Assembly: GCF_018882385.1 (NCBI RefSeq)
Contig: NZ_JACVON010000001.1
Span: 542,942-606,941, forward strand
Source: Polynucleobacter sp. 30F-ANTBAC
GTDB lineage: Bacteria > Pseudomonadota > Gammaproteobacteria > Burkholderiales > Burkholderiaceae
DNA length: 64,000 nt
Direction: 5' to 3'
Shown here: positions 45,688 to 55,783 of the stretch, piece by piece
Position numbering within the stretch: the stretch's first letter is position 1
How the letters are laid out: every line of letters starts with the position of its first letter
Translations under genes and position numbers: made by a program
Notes under the pieces: generated by a model
The model's database searches: none
Told to the model about the DNA's origin: nothing
The model's input: the letters and a program-made list of their open reading frames with translations, nothing else

Positions 45688-46428
45688 TTAGTTCAAAAAT
45701 AGTCCGCCATTCACATGAAGTGTTGTTCCAGTGATGTAACCAGCCCCTGGAGAGGCTAAAAATGCCACCGCATGGGCGATATCTTCAGGTGTTCCAAGGC
45801 GTTGAAGCGGAATATTCACTTTTAATGAATTTTGTTGCTCTTCTGACAGTGCTTTTGTCATATCTGTGTCAATAAAGCCAGGCGCTACGCAGTTGACGGT
45901 GATATTGCGACTGCCAATTTCGCGTGCCAAAGCACGGCTCATACCTGCTACACCTGCTTTTGCAGCTGCATAATTGGCTTGACCCGGATTACCGCTACTA
46001 CCCACTACAGAGGTGATATTGATGATTCGGCCACCTTTAGCCTTCATCATTGGACGTAAAACGCCACGAGCCAAACGGAAAACTGCACTTAAATTGGTAT
46101 CAATCACGGATGACCACTCTTCATCCTTCATGCGCATCGCCAAGTTATCTTGGGTAATACCTGCGTTATTGACCAAAATACTCAAAGTGCCACGCTCTTT
46201 AACAACGCTATCAATCAAGGCTTCACAAGCAGCCGCATCATTGACATTCAATACAGCACCAGCACCACCCGTTGGCTTTAATGCCGCATCAATATCTTTG
46301 GCACCAGACTCACTCGTTGCCGTACCGATCACGATCGCACCTTGCTTAGCCAACTCCATGGCGATGGCGCGACCAATGCCGCGTGATGCACCCGTTACTA
46401 AAGCAATTTGTCCTGTTAATGTTGTCAC
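45688..46428 (-). CDS. fabG: 3-oxoacyl-[acyl-carrier-protein] reductase
   Basis: 246 aa short-chain dehydrogenase. The NADPH site is TGASRGIGRA near residue 13; catalytic Ser, and the Tyr-Lys pair in YAAAKAGVAG near residue 153. It reduces 3-oxoacyl-ACP in the first reductive step of elongation. Between fabD and acpP. Confidence 0.97.
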   Translation of the reverse strand: MTTLTGQIALVTGASRGIGRAIAMELAKQGAIVIGTATSESGAKDIDAALKPTGGAGAVLNVNDAAACEALIDSVVKERGTLSILVNNAGITQDNLAMRMKDEEWSSVIDTNLSAVFRLARGVLRPMMKAKGGRIINITSVVGSSGNPGQANYAAAKAGVAGMSRALAREIGSRNITVNCVAPGFIDTDMTKALSEEQQNSLKVNIPLQRLGTPEDIAHAVAFLASPGAGYITGTTLHVNGGLFLN

Positions 46429-46498
46429 AAGCTTCTCCGACGATTGTTCGTTATTGAATTTAAGTATGTCGCTTTATTCTGAATCTGATCTCTGACTT

Positions 46499-47437
46499 TT
46501 ACGCCTTAATCACAGCCAACGTTTCAGCCAAGGTTGCCGGATCATAAACAGCCAAACCATTTAATTCACCATGAATGCGTTTTGTCATGCCAGTTAATAC
46601 TTTGCCTGGACCACACTCGACCACGTGCGTTACCCCTTGAGCTGCCATCGCTTGAACTGTCTCAACCCAACGAACTGGTGAAGCTGCCTGTCTCACTAAG
46701 GCATTTTTAATAGCGGCAGGATCTTTCAAAATCGTGACATCCACGTTATTGATCACATCAATGCGTGGCGCTTGAAATACTTTATCGGCTAAATAAGTCT
46801 CTAATTTTTCAGAGGCTGGTTTTAATAATGATGAGTGGAATGGCGCTGATACCGGTAACGGTAGCGCACGCTTAGCACCTGCTGCTTTAGCCAACTCACA
46901 AGCTTTTTCAACCGCTGCTTTTGAACCCGCGATCACTACTTGAGCAGGTGCGTTGTAGTTCACAGCCTCAACCACTTCACCTGTAGCAGCTTGAGCATCA
47001 GCACACACTTGGCGAACTGCCTCATCATCCATACCCAAGATGGCAGCCATCCCGCCTGTACCAACCGGTACTGCGTCTTGCATGGCTTGCGCACGGAAAC
47101 GAACCATTGGAACCGCATCCTTAAATGCAATCACGCCTGAAGCAACTAATGCGCCGTATTCACCTAGACTATGGCCCGCCATCACAGATGCTTCTGGACC
47201 ACCCGCCGCTAACCAAGCACGGTAACAAGCCACACCGGCTGTCAACATCACGGGCTGCGTATTAGTTGTCAGTGATAACGCCTCAGCAGGACCTTCAGCA
47301 ATTAACTTGGCAACATCTTCACCCAAAGCTTCTGAAGCTTCATCCAATGTTTTTTTAACTTCTGAGTTGTCACCCCATGCATTCAACATACCCACTGCTT
47401 GCGAGCCTTGACCTGGGAATACAAAAGCAAATTTCAT
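46499..47437 (-). CDS. fabD: Malonyl-CoA:ACP transacylase
   Basis: 312 aa. Nucleophile Ser is in MAGHSLGEYGALVAS near residue 92; the partner His in VSAPFHSSLLKPA near residue 200. AGGAAA lies before the ATG. It loads malonyl groups onto AcpP, in the fab operon. Confidence 0.97.
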   Translation of the reverse strand: MKFAFVFPGQGSQAVGMLNAWGDNSEVKKTLDEASEALGEDVAKLIAEGPAEALSLTTNTQPVMLTAGVACYRAWLAAGGPEASVMAGHSLGEYGALVASGVIAFKDAVPMVRFRAQAMQDAVPVGTGGMAAILGMDDEAVRQVCADAQAATGEVVEAVNYNAPAQVVIAGSKAAVEKACELAKAAGAKRALPLPVSAPFHSSLLKPASEKLETYLADKVFQAPRIDVINNVDVTILKDPAAIKNALVRQAASPVRWVETVQAMAAQGVTHVVECGPGKVLTGMTKRIHGELNGLAVYDPATLAETLAVIKA

Positions 47438-47461
47438 TAAATTTCCTGTTATTTCAATTAA

Positions 47462-48466
47462 TTAATATCTGACAAGAGCTGCCGCCCAAGTAAAACCTCC
47501 GCCCACACCTTCCATCAGAAGATGCTGACCGCGCTTCACTTGACCAGAGCGTATCGCTGTATCCAATGCCAACGGGATCGATGCGGCAGATGTGTTGCCA
47601 TGATCTTGAACTGTGACCACCACGTGATCCAACCCAATACCTAGTTTTTTAGCCGTGCCTTCCATGATGCGGATATTCGCTTGATGCGGAATCAGCCAAT
47701 CGATATTTTCCGGTTTCATATTGGCTTTCTCTAAAACCTCTTGAGCAACTTGCTCTAGAACTTTCACAGCCAACTTGAATACCGCCTGACCATCCATGGT
47801 GAGGAATGCTGAGCCCTCTAATGCCCCATTATCAGCTCTGCCAGGAACACAAAGAATGTCACGATGACTTCCATCCGCATGCATGGCTGTAGCCAAAATG
47901 CCCGGCTCGTCGCTTGCTCCGATCACCACAGCACCGGCACCATCTCCAAAAAGAACGCAAGTACCACGATCTTTGAAGTTCAAAATGCGTGAGAAAGTTT
48001 CAGCGCCAACAATTAATATTTTCTGGTACATGCCACTGCGGATAAAGTTATCCGCAACCGCTAATGAATACGCAAATCCTGAACACACAGCTTGCACATC
48101 AAATGCTGCGCAACCATTGTTAATTTTTAATTTATCTTGCAAGACACAAGCCGAACTTGGAAAACCACCTAAATTATCCGGTGTAGAGGTCGCTAAAATA
48201 ATCAGATCAAGATCATTGGCATCAATACCTGCGGCCTCAATAGCACGTTCAGCAGCTTTTAAAGCTAAATCACTTGTCAACTCGCCATCTGCAGCAAAAT
48301 GACGCGCACTGATGCCACTTCTAGAAAAAATCCACTCGTCACTGGTCTCAATACCATCTTTAGCTAATTTTTCTGTGATGTCAGCGTTCGTGACTTTATT
48401 AGCAGGCAAGTAGCTGCCAGTCCCCAAAATTCTGGCATAAATTCTTGGAGTCATATTTTGTGTCAT
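47462..48466 (-). CDS. fabH: Beta-ketoacyl-[acyl-carrier-protein] synthase III
   Basis: 334 aa. It starts fatty-acid chains from acetyl-CoA. Catalytic Cys in [11 protein letters not shown] near residue 125; His in [11 protein letters not shown] near residue 255 and Asn in [10 protein letters not shown] near residue 285. The start overlaps the plsX stop by 4 nt. Confidence 0.97.
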   Translation of the reverse strand: MTQNMTPRIYARILGTGSYLPANKVTNADITEKLAKDGIETSDEWIFSRSGISARHFAADGELTSDLALKAAERAIEAAGIDANDLDLIILATSTPDNLGGFPSSACVLQDKLKINNGCAAFDVQAVCSGFAYSLAVADNFIRSGMYQKILIVGAETFSRILNFKDRGTCVLFGDGAGAVVIGASDEPGILATAMHADGSHRDILCVPGRADNGALEGSAFLTMDGQAVFKLAVKVLEQVAQEVLEKANMKPENIDWLIPHQANIRIMEGTAKKLGIGLDHVVVTVQDHGNTSAASIPLALDTAIRSGQVKRGQHLLMEGVGGGFTWAAALVRY

Positions 48467-49533
48467 ACCGCCTCCGGATTTTGTTGCGCAGACTGAGTCA
48501 CCTTTAACGCCTCAGCTGCCTTAAAGGCTTCTGATGCTTTAAAGGCTTCAGCAACCTTACCAACCATATTATTTTTGGCACCCTCATAAGCTCTTCGCAA
48601 TGCCGTCATGTACGCTTTTTTATCAGCGGAACCATGACTCTTCAATACCAAGCCTCGCAAACCCAACAGTACAGCACCGTTGTAGTTACGATGATCCACA
48701 CGATTTTTAAAACGTAATAAAACCGGCATAGCCGCCAAAGCCATCAACTTAGTTAACCAGTTACGACTAAATTCTTCTTTAATTAAATCAGAGATCATGT
48801 GAGCCAGACCTTCTGTGGTTTTTAGCGCCACATTGCCCACAAAACCATCGCAAACAACAATATCTGTTGTGCCTTTAAAAATATCATTACCTTCTACGTT
48901 GCCATAAAAGTTGAGATTACTTTGTCGCAATAATTCACCGGCTTCTTTAACAACCTGATTACCCTTAATGACTTCTTCGCCAATATTGAGCAAACCTATC
49001 GTTGGATGAGCAATGCCATCAACAGCCCTAGCCATCACATCAGCCATTTGAGCAAACTGCAATAAATGCATTGCTTCACAATCAGCGTTAGCGCCTAAAT
49101 CTAATACGGTAGTCCCACCACCCGATTGGTTAGGCATTGGCGCAGCAATCGCAGGACGGTCAATACCATCTAAAGTTTTGAGTACGTATCGTGAAATGGC
49201 CATGAGCGCACCGGTATTGCCAGCCGAAACTGCACCATCGGCCAAGCCGTCTTTGACTTGCTGAGCTGCAACACGCATCGAAGAATCTTTTTTCTTACGC
49301 AAAGCAACTTCAATGGAGTCATCCATCGTCACCACTTCCGAAGCATGAACAACCGTGATCCGCTGCTTGATTTCAGGGGACACTTTAGCCAACGCCTGAT
49401 TAATTAAATCAGCGTTTCCGACAAGGCGTATGTTTAAGTCTGGCAACTCGGCCAGAAGATCTGTGCTGGCGGGTATCGTGACCACTAGACCGTGGTCTCC
49501 ACCCATCGCATCAACAGCTAGCGTGACGCTCAT
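48463..49533 (-). CDS. plsX: Phosphate acyltransferase PlsX
   Basis: 356 aa, peripheral membrane. It converts acyl-ACP to acyl phosphate for phosphatidic acid synthesis. The N-terminal [13 protein letters not shown] and [22 protein letters not shown] near residue 100 are diagnostic. The C-terminus has an Ala-rich repeat ([14 protein letters not shown]). Order rpmF-plsX-fabH is conserved in proteobacteria. Confidence 0.97.
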   Translation of the reverse strand: MSVTLAVDAMGGDHGLVVTIPASTDLLAELPDLNIRLVGNADLINQALAKVSPEIKQRITVVHASEVVTMDDSIEVALRKKKDSSMRVAAQQVKDGLADGAVSAGNTGALMAISRYVLKTLDGIDRPAIAAPMPNQSGGGTTVLDLGANADCEAMHLLQFAQMADVMARAVDGIAHPTIGLLNIGEEVIKGNQVVKEAGELLRQSNLNFYGNVEGNDIFKGTTDIVVCDGFVGNVALKTTEGLAHMISDLIKEEFSRNWLTKLMALAAMPVLLRFKNRVDHRNYNGAVLLGLRGLVLKSHGSADKKAYMTALRRAYEGAKNNMVGKVAEAFKASEAFKAAEALKVTQSAQQNPEAV

Positions 49534-49597
49534 TAAGATTCTTAATTAAGAAAAAAGCGGCCACTCGAGGTGCCGCTTCTTCTATTCTCGTAGGAGA

Positions 49598-49777
49598 TTA
49601 GTCGTTCTTAGTTTTGATGACTTTACGACCACGGTAGTAGCCATTTGGGCTAATGTGGTGACGTAAGTGCGCCTCACCAGTCGTTGGCTCAACTGCCAAT
49701 GAAGGTGCGGTCAAAAAGTCGTGAGCACGGTGCATGCCACGCTTTGATGGTGATTTTTTATTCTGTTGAACAGCCAT
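49598..49777 (-). CDS. rpmF: Ribosomal protein bL32
   Basis: 59 aa, too short for most ORF scans. It begins [20 protein letters not shown] and ends VIKTKND, as bL32 does; the [14 protein letters not shown] segment is conserved. AGGAG lies 7 nt before the ATG. Located between yceD (DUF177) and plsX, its classic position. Confidence 0.97.
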   Translation of the reverse strand: MAVQQNKKSPSKRGMHRAHDFLTAPSLAVEPTTGEAHLRHHISPNGYYRGRKVIKTKND

Positions 49778-49816
49778 GTTTTAACTCCTAAACGAAGCAA
49801 AGATTGTAGCACAAAC

Positions 49817-50416
49817 TCATTGTTTCTTGAGCTTTTCTAGGATAGCAAATGGGTTGGGCTTCTTAATAATGATCTCTTCCGACCCTGTTTTAAGCTTTTG
49901 TGTGACTTTAGCCAGATCTTCAGCCTTGCACTCACCTGGTGCGTGTCTAGCTGAAAGCGGTAGACTTAAGAGCAGCTCATCTTCCATATTTTCAAGCAAA
50001 TTAAAGGTTTCGGAGCTAACCAAGGCATCTTCAGCATCTTGATTTTCCTCATCCATATCCCACGCTTCAGCCTCTTCCTCCGTGTCAAACAAGATGTAAT
50101 CTCGATCCGAGTCGATAGACTCCATGTAAGGCTGAAAGCAGGCCTGGCAATGCAATGGCAGATCCACCGCTAAACGTAAGTGCATGTATTGCAAGGGAAT
50201 TCCACCTAAACGCTCTTCAAACCAAGTGCTCAACTCCCAGTGCACTTGAGATGGCTTTAAATTGCTATCCGAGGCTATTTCCTGTGACAATCGAGGAAAG
50301 GAAGATAAGTCCAAGGCACCCTGACCAAGAAAAGTAGCCCCTGACCTCAAATCAATTGATTGAAGATCTTTGGGGTTATTCGGCAAAATATGGGGTGTTG
50401 TTTTATTTGAATTCAT
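49817..50416 (-). CDS. yceD: YceD (DUF177) family 23S rRNA accumulation protein
   Basis: 199 aa from ATG at 50416; the longer ORF to 50590 overlaps maf and is rejected. The protein contains HCQACFQPY near residue 90 and CKAED near the end, as in the DUF177 family (role in rRNA accumulation in E. coli). The acidic middle (EEEAEAWDMDEENQDAED) is typical of betaproteobacteria. It precedes rpmF by 39 nt and is divergent from maf by 13 nt. Confidence 0.9.
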   Translation of the reverse strand: MNSNKTTPHILPNNPKDLQSIDLRSGATFLGQGALDLSSFPRLSQEIASDSNLKPSQVHWELSTWFEERLGGIPLQYMHLRLAVDLPLHCQACFQPYMESIDSDRDYILFDTEEEAEAWDMDEENQDAEDALVSSETFNLLENMEDELLLSLPLSARHAPGECKAEDLAKVTQKLKTGSEEIIIKKPNPFAILEKLKKQ

Positions 50417-50429
50417 ACCGAAAGCATAA

Positions 50430-51062
50430 ATGAGCGCCGTTCCAAGCCCAAGTAATTTATCAACTATTTTGCCATCCGCACCCCAAAAATTGATTTTGGC
50501 ATCCACTTCAAAATACAGAAAAGAGCTATTAACACGCTTAGGATTGCCTTTTTCATGCGTTTCACCTGCCGTAGATGAGCAAGCACTCACAGGCGAAACC
50601 CCAATGGCTATGGCTTTACGTTTGGCAGAGGCGAAAGCCTTGGCTATTTCCCAAACGGAGACTGACGCATGGGTGATCGGCTCGGATCAGGTGGTTGATT
50701 TAAATGGTCTTGCCATGGGTAAACCTGGCGATCATGCCAAAGCCCTCCAACAACTTCAATCATTGCGCGGCAATACTGTGCGATTTCACACGGCAGTTTG
50801 CTTAGCCAAAGGTCGCGCCACGCAAGTCATGAATGTCATTACTGAAGTTACTTTTAGAGATTTAGATGATGCAACGCTTCATGCCTATCTTCTTGCTGAA
50901 ACACCCTATGACTGTGCCGGTAGTGCCAAATCAGAAGGCTTAGGCATTTGCTTGCTTGAAAAAGTACGAAGCGATGATCCAACGGCCTTAATTGGCTTAC
51001 CTCTGATTGCCGTTTGCACCTTACTGCGTGATGCTGGCTTCAAAATACCAGGGTCTCTATGA
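50430..51062 (+). CDS. Maf family nucleotide pyrophosphatase (YceF-like)
   Basis: 210 aa. Active-site motifs are LASTSKYRKELLTRLG near residue 25, the catalytic Asp in IGSDQVVDLNG near residue 85, and YDCAGSAKSEGLG near residue 160. Maf proteins hydrolyse modified nucleotides such as 7-methyl-GTP. An N-terminal extension (SAVPSPSNLSTILPSAPQ) precedes the domain. Its stop overlaps the next gene by 4 nt. Confidence 0.92.
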   Translation: MSAVPSPSNLSTILPSAPQKLILASTSKYRKELLTRLGLPFSCVSPAVDEQALTGETPMAMALRLAEAKALAISQTETDAWVIGSDQVVDLNGLAMGKPGDHAKALQQLQSLRGNTVRFHTAVCLAKGRATQVMNVITEVTFRDLDDATLHAYLLAETPYDCAGSAKSEGLGICLLEKVRSDDPTALIGLPLIAVCTLLRDAGFKIPGSL

Positions 51063-51826
51063 GCGGCACACTCTATTTAATTCCGAACACCTTAGGCGAT
51101 GACGCCAGAGAAGAACAGCTCTCGAGCATTTTACCTATCGACACTATCATGCGAGCGGCACAACTGCGTTACTGGATTGTTGAAAATGCCAAAACAGCAC
51201 GATCCTTTTTAAAAGCAGTCTCCACTCAAACCCCACTCGTTTGCCCCATGCAAGAAATGATGATGTCAGAATGGCGCGGACCTGGCAAAGAACATCAGGG
51301 TCGCGAAAACGTAGACCTTAAGAAATTATTACAACCTCTTTTGGATGGGCACGATTTAGGCTTGATGTCGGAGGCTGGCTTGCCAGCCATTGCTGATCCT
51401 GGTGCAGATATTGTGAATGCCGCTCATCGTCTTGGTATTACTGTTCGAGCACTTGTAGGGCCCAGCTCTCTTTTGTTAGCTCTGATGTCCAGTGGCATGA
51501 ACGGTCAGAGCTTTGCGTTTCATGGCTACCTACCCGTGAACCATGCCGACAAAGTGACAACCCTCAAACAACTAGAGCAAGAGTCTAAGAGAAAACATCA
51601 AACCCAGCTCTGGATTGAAACCCCCTATCGCAATAGCGCCATGATTGAAACCATGTTGCAAACGCTTCATCCCAATACGCAAATTTGTGTAGCAGCTGAT
51701 TTGAGTTTGCCAACTGAGTGGGTCAAATCGCATACGGTTGCATCATGGCAAGCATCCATCAAAAAAGAGCCTGGATTAATCCAAGCTCTTCATCAACGCC
51801 CTGCTGTCTTTTTGTTATTAGCTTAG
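51059..51826 (+). CDS. SAM-dependent methyltransferase, TP-methylase family (RsmI-like)
   Basis: 255 aa, cytoplasmic. The GTLYLIPNTLGDDAREEQLSS start and LMSEAGLPAIADPGADIVNAAHRLGI near residue 105 match the tetrapyrrole-methylase fold; this group includes RsmI-type 16S rRNA methyltransferases. It lacks the usual second RsmI domain. The target is not certain. Cotranslated with maf. Confidence 0.88.
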   Translation: MSGTLYLIPNTLGDDAREEQLSSILPIDTIMRAAQLRYWIVENAKTARSFLKAVSTQTPLVCPMQEMMMSEWRGPGKEHQGRENVDLKKLLQPLLDGHDLGLMSEAGLPAIADPGADIVNAAHRLGITVRALVGPSSLLLALMSSGMNGQSFAFHGYLPVNHADKVTTLKQLEQESKRKHQTQLWIETPYRNSAMIETMLQTLHPNTQICVAADLSLPTEWVKSHTVASWQASIKKEPGLIQALHQRPAVFLLLA

Positions 51827-51833
51827 TTGCTAC

Positions 51834-52781
51834 TTAGTTGCCATAACGTAAAAATTCATTACGCAAAAGGACTTTTGTCGCGCCCTCGCCCATCGCAGCA
51901 CCAAAGCGCTTTGCCACACGCTCTGCTAAATTCTCTTTGGTGGTGTAGTCCACAACATCAGGGGCTTTGAGAACATCTCTTGCCACTGAATCGACGGTAC
52001 CTGTCGCATCTGTTAAACCCAACTCAATACTACGAGCGCCGTTCCAAACTAAACCAGAAAACATTTCTGGCGTTTCTTTTAAACGCTCACCGCGACCATC
52101 ACGCACCACTTTAATAAATTGCTCGTGCACCTCCAAGATCATCTCTTGAATAAATGCTTTTTGCTTAGGATCTTCTTTTGAAAAAGGATCTAACAAAGCC
52201 TTGTTTTTACCAGCAGCAATCACGCGACGCTCAATACCTAATTTATCCATTAAGCCTGTGACACCAAAACCACCCATGATCACACCAATTGAGCCTACCA
52301 AACTGGCTTTATCAACATAAATCCGATCTGCTGCTGCGGCCACATAGTAGCCACCGGACGCACAAACCTCTTCCACAACCACATGCAATGGCTTTTGTGG
52401 ATACAAAGCACGTAAGCGGACCATTTCGTCATGAATAATCCCCGACTGCACCGGTGAACCACCTGGGCTATTGATACGCAGAATCACGCCGACACTCTCC
52501 GGATTTTGAAAAGCATCATTCAATGCCAAATTAATAGCCTCGGCACTAGCAGAGGTATTCGGAGCAATCTCGCCTTGCAAGTTGACAAGAGCGGTATGTT
52601 TACCGAGTGATGCCTGACCACTTAAATTAAGATCAAAAATATTAATGGCCACACCCACAAAAATGACGAGCGTCACTAGGCGAAGCGCAGTTCTCCAACG
52701 TCGACCACGGCGTTGCTCTCTCATATTTTCTAAAAGAAGATGTTCTAGAGCTTGGCGCTCCCAAACTTTTTCGTCTGACAT
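51834..52781 (-). CDS. S49 family peptidase (SppA-like)
   Basis: 315 aa, single N-terminal membrane anchor (residues 33-50). Nucleophile Ser is in EEVCASGGYYVAAAA near residue 145 and Lys base in AAGKNKALLDPF near residue 197; RINSPGG precedes. Half-length SppA form that works as an oligomer in degradation of signal peptides. It is near rluC and a HAD phosphatase as in other betaproteobacteria. Confidence 0.92.
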   Translation of the reverse strand: MSDEKVWERQALEHLLLENMREQRRGRRWRTALRLVTLVIFVGVAINIFDLNLSGQASLGKHTALVNLQGEIAPNTSASAEAINLALNDAFQNPESVGVILRINSPGGSPVQSGIIHDEMVRLRALYPQKPLHVVVEEVCASGGYYVAAAADRIYVDKASLVGSIGVIMGGFGVTGLMDKLGIERRVIAAGKNKALLDPFSKEDPKQKAFIQEMILEVHEQFIKVVRDGRGERLKETPEMFSGLVWNGARSIELGLTDATGTVDSVARDVLKAPDVVDYTTKENLAERVAKRFGAAMGEGATKVLLRNEFLRYGN

Positions 52782-52871
52782 TCAGTAACTTTCTTTGTAA
52801 TGTATTCGGCTTGGATGAATTTGTTAATTATCTTTTATTTTCTATAAAGGCGTATTGCGCCAGCGAGTTGA

Positions 52872-53522
52872 TTACGCATGAGCTGCAAGCCAGCTTGCTA
52901 ACTCCGGGATATTGGCCACGCAGGCAAGTGGATTTTCTGTCTTAAGTACGTTAATGGGGTGAGCGCCATACGTTACAGCCACAGCATCAGCACCCGCGTT
53001 ATTGGCCATCAATAAATCATGGGTTGTGTCACCAATCATCAATACTTTTCCCATCGGCACCATCAAAGACTCCGACAACTCCAACAACATTCCAGGGTGT
53101 GGCTTAGCAAATGTTTCGTCAGGTGTTCGACTATCAACAAAGACCTCGTGCAAATCATGAAAGTCCAAGGACCGATTTAAACCCTTGCGACTCTTACCTG
53201 TTGCAACAGCCAATAAATGCCCCTTTTCTTTGAGGTCCCACAACAAATCTTTGGCGCCCTCAAACAAACTCAACTCGTGATCTTTTGATAAATAATGGAA
53301 CCTAAAACGATCCACTAACTTCGGATGATCTTCAACTGAAACCGATGGCACAGCTCGACGCAAAGCTTCCTGAATGCCTAATCCAATAACATGGCTCGCC
53401 ATCGAATCGTTGGGGATTGGTAAATCCAAATCACGGCAAGCATCCTGAATACAACGCACAATTGTTGGCGTTGAATCCATCAAGGTGCCATCCCAATCCC
53501 AAACAATTAATTCGTATTTCAA
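52872..53522 (-). CDS. HAD-superfamily phosphatase (Gph-like)
   Basis: 216 aa. Nucleophile motif WDWDGTLMDSTP at residues 8-19; motif II in AVATGKSRKGL near residue 110 and motif IV in VLMIGDTTHDLLMANNAG near residue 165. Cytoplasmic; resembles phosphoglycolate phosphatase, though other phosphosugars are possible. Upstream gene is the FAH family one, on the same strand, with a 52-nt gap. Confidence 0.88.
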   Translation of the reverse strand: MKYELIVWDWDGTLMDSTPTIVRCIQDACRDLDLPIPNDSMASHVIGLGIQEALRRAVPSVSVEDHPKLVDRFRFHYLSKDHELSLFEGAKDLLWDLKEKGHLLAVATGKSRKGLNRSLDFHDLHEVFVDSRTPDETFAKPHPGMLLELSESLMVPMGKVLMIGDTTHDLLMANNAGADAVAVTYGAHPINVLKTENPLACVANIPELASWLAAHA

Positions 53523-53574
53523 AGTAGGCTTCCTAAGTATTTATCAGAGGGTTTTGGTATGAGTGAAGTGGCGT

Positions 53575-54450
53575 TTAGATCACTGGATTTTCCAAAGTAC
53601 CGATACCCGCAATTTCAATTTTGACGATGTCGCCTTTCTTCAAGAATTGTGGCGGCTTCATTCCCATACCCACGCCACTCGGCGTGCCTGTAGCAATCAC
53701 ATCACCAGGGTAGAGCGTGATGCCTGCCGAGAGGTTTTCGATAATGGTTGGAATATCAAAAATCAATTGCTCGGTTGTACCACTTTGACGAAGTTCACCA
53801 TTCACCCAACATTGGATCGATGCAGAGCTTGCATCTAACTCGTCAGCAGAAACCAACCAAGGCCCCATAGGGCAGAAAGTATCCAAACTTTTACCCACAT
53901 GAAATTGCACATGCTTGGCCTGAAGATCACGAGCACTGACATCATTGATGATGGTGTAACCCCACACATACTGACTGACGTCTTCTTTTTTAATGCCTTT
54001 ACCCTTTTTAGCAATCACCAATGCTAGCTCAGCCTCATAATCCACCTCGTGGCTCACAGTGGGGTGACTCTCAATGGCTACATGAGTCCCGATCACAGAC
54101 TCTGGCACTTTACTAAAAATGACTGGGAATTTTGGCAAATTAGCCATACTTCCTTGCGCTTCACCGAGCTTACTATCTTTAATCTCTTTGACATGGTCTA
54201 AATAATTTTTACCCACACAAAAGATATTCCTACGAGGCTGTGGAATGGGTGCTAAAAGACAAACATCTTGAAGAGCAATCGGCGCCCCTTGCGCTGGCAA
54301 CGTTTTTCCATCGGCCATCATTTCAATGATGGTTAAAGCCCCTCGATGAGACTCTTCATCAGAGAGCTTGAAAGGCGTAACTGTTTTTAGGTCACTCGAG
54401 ACAAGCCCCACATAACGTTGCGTTTGGTACTGGAATGCAGCTAACTTCAT
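53575..54450 (-). CDS. Fumarylacetoacetate hydrolase family protein
   Basis: 291 aa from ATG at 54450, with AAGGAGG just upstream. Metal-binding Glu residues are in HEVDYEAELALVI near residue 130, and GTPSGVGMGMKPP is conserved in the family. The fold hydrolyses or decarboxylates oxo-acid intermediates (acylpyruvases, HpcE, FAH). It lies between rluC and the HAD gene, both conserved neighbours. It may be an insertion there, and could use aromatic-pathway products, but that is a guess. Confidence 0.9.
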   Translation of the reverse strand: MKLAAFQYQTQRYVGLVSSDLKTVTPFKLSDEESHRGALTIIEMMADGKTLPAQGAPIALQDVCLLAPIPQPRRNIFCVGKNYLDHVKEIKDSKLGEAQGSMANLPKFPVIFSKVPESVIGTHVAIESHPTVSHEVDYEAELALVIAKKGKGIKKEDVSQYVWGYTIINDVSARDLQAKHVQFHVGKSLDTFCPMGPWLVSADELDASSASIQCWVNGELRQSGTTEQLIFDIPTIIENLSAGITLYPGDVIATGTPSGVGMGMKPPQFLKKGDIVKIEIAGIGTLENPVI

Positions 54451-54533
54451 CAAGCCTCCTTATAAATATTTTTGTTGAATGACGCCATTTTAGTTTTAAT
54501 CCAATATCCCGTTATGCAGCGACCCTCAATGCG

Positions 54534-55469
54534 TTAATTCGCTTCAAACTTTTCAAAAGCTTCGGGTATCGGAGCCTCAAAAGTCATTTTCTGCTCAGTT
54601 TTAGGATGGATAAAAGACAAGTGTCGAGCGTGCAATAAAAGGCGTTTAGGTCGAACCACCTTATCCAACTCTTGATTGCCATACTTGTCATCCCCCAAAA
54701 TCGGATGGCCATAGGCTTGGAGATGAACCCTAATTTGATGAGTCCGTCCAGTTTTTAACTGGGCCTCCACCAAACTGCATAAACCATCCAAATAATTGGC
54801 TTTTACACGGATATTGGTATGACTGAGCTGCCCACCATCGGTTGCCACTCTCACTCGCCTCTCGCCATTCGGTAATAAATACTTCAGCAAAGGGTATTTC
54901 AATGGAATCGACTTACCCGATACGGGTAGCTCACCATGAACAATCAATAAATAACGTTTTTCCATTTTCCCTTCACGGATTTGCTCATGAAGGTGGACCA
55001 AGGCGCTGCGCTTCTTGGCCAGCATCAAAATACCAGAAGTATCTCGATCCAAGCGATGCACCAATTCTAGAAACTTAGCATCCGGTCTTTGGGCTCTCAT
55101 GGCCTCAATGAGCCCCAAAGAGACGCCAGAACCCCCATGAACTGCAATCCCAGATGGCTTATCAACCACTAAAATACTATCATCTTCGTGCAAAATGGTT
55201 ATTTCTGAGCTTATCTTCTCAGAAAGATACTCATTGCTAGGTGGCTTTACTTCTGCAATACGAAGCGGTGGCAGACGTAAAACATCCCCTTCTTGTATTT
55301 TTTGGCTGGCATCAGCTCTTTTTTTATTAACTCGGACCTCTCCAGACCGAATAATTCGATAAATATGCGTTTTCGGCACGCCTTTTGCCATGCGAAATAG
55401 GAAATTATCTAGCCTTTGGCCAGCTTCCTCAAATAAAACAATGTGTTGGGTTACCGAATGACTGTTCAT
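54534..55469 (-). CDS. rluC: 23S rRNA pseudouridine synthase RluC
   Basis: 311 aa. An S4 RNA-binding domain (residues 15-75, RLDNFLFRMAKGVPKTHIYRIIRSGEVRVN) precedes the catalytic domain with the active Asp in VHRLDRDTSGIL near residue 144. It modifies 23S rRNA uridines (955, 2504, 2580 in E. coli). Divergent from rne, about 310 nt apart, as in E. coli and relatives. Confidence 0.93.
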   Translation of the reverse strand: MNSHSVTQHIVLFEEAGQRLDNFLFRMAKGVPKTHIYRIIRSGEVRVNKKRADASQKIQEGDVLRLPPLRIAEVKPPSNEYLSEKISSEITILHEDDSILVVDKPSGIAVHGGSGVSLGLIEAMRAQRPDAKFLELVHRLDRDTSGILMLAKKRSALVHLHEQIREGKMEKRYLLIVHGELPVSGKSIPLKYPLLKYLLPNGERRVRVATDGGQLSHTNIRVKANYLDGLCSLVEAQLKTGRTHQIRVHLQAYGHPILGDDKYGNQELDKVVRPKRLLLHARHLSFIHPKTEQKMTFEAPIPEAFEKFEAN

Positions 55470-55783
55470 ATGTCATATAATGACCTATCTTGTTGCGCAA
55501 TATCAAATTTATGATTTGAAAGACGTGCGCCAAGCTCGGTCCGGAATAGCCGAATGATATTCCCAGGGTTCGCCTCTCCCCTGAAGCAATGAGACGCAAG
55601 GTTGGCTGGCATAGTGCCGCGAACCGCGAAACTGATAAAAGAATTTAAGCGCGCGCTGACCCACCAATAAGAATAAGTCAGCGAGTGTAGTGAAGTAGTT
55701 GTCACAGAAGGTTGTCTCGCACAATCACTTCAATTCCGTTTCGCGTCCCGCGATGGCTGCCTGGCCGCAGTACGGAGTAATTT
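55470..55783 (+). promoter_or_regulatory. Long structured leader of rne
   Basis: 314 nt without a gene between rluC and rne. A possible -10 TATGAT is at 55510-55515. Inverted repeats are GGTTCGC (55567-55573)/GCGAACC (55619-55625), CGCTGAC (55654-55660)/GTCAGCG (55677-55683), and a GC-rich CGCG/CGCG hairpin at about 55741-55752. E. coli rne has a similar long leader through which RNase E degrades its own mRNA. By analogy this leader may do so. Short ORFs here look like shadows. Confidence 0.6.

Noticed and set aside
46013..46495. 160-aa plus-strand frame opposite fabG
   Set aside because: Antisense to a well-supported fabG with no own signals.
55466..55705. Short minus-strand frames in the rne leader
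   Set aside because: They overlap the rluC start and the structured leader, and lack codon character or ribosome sites.
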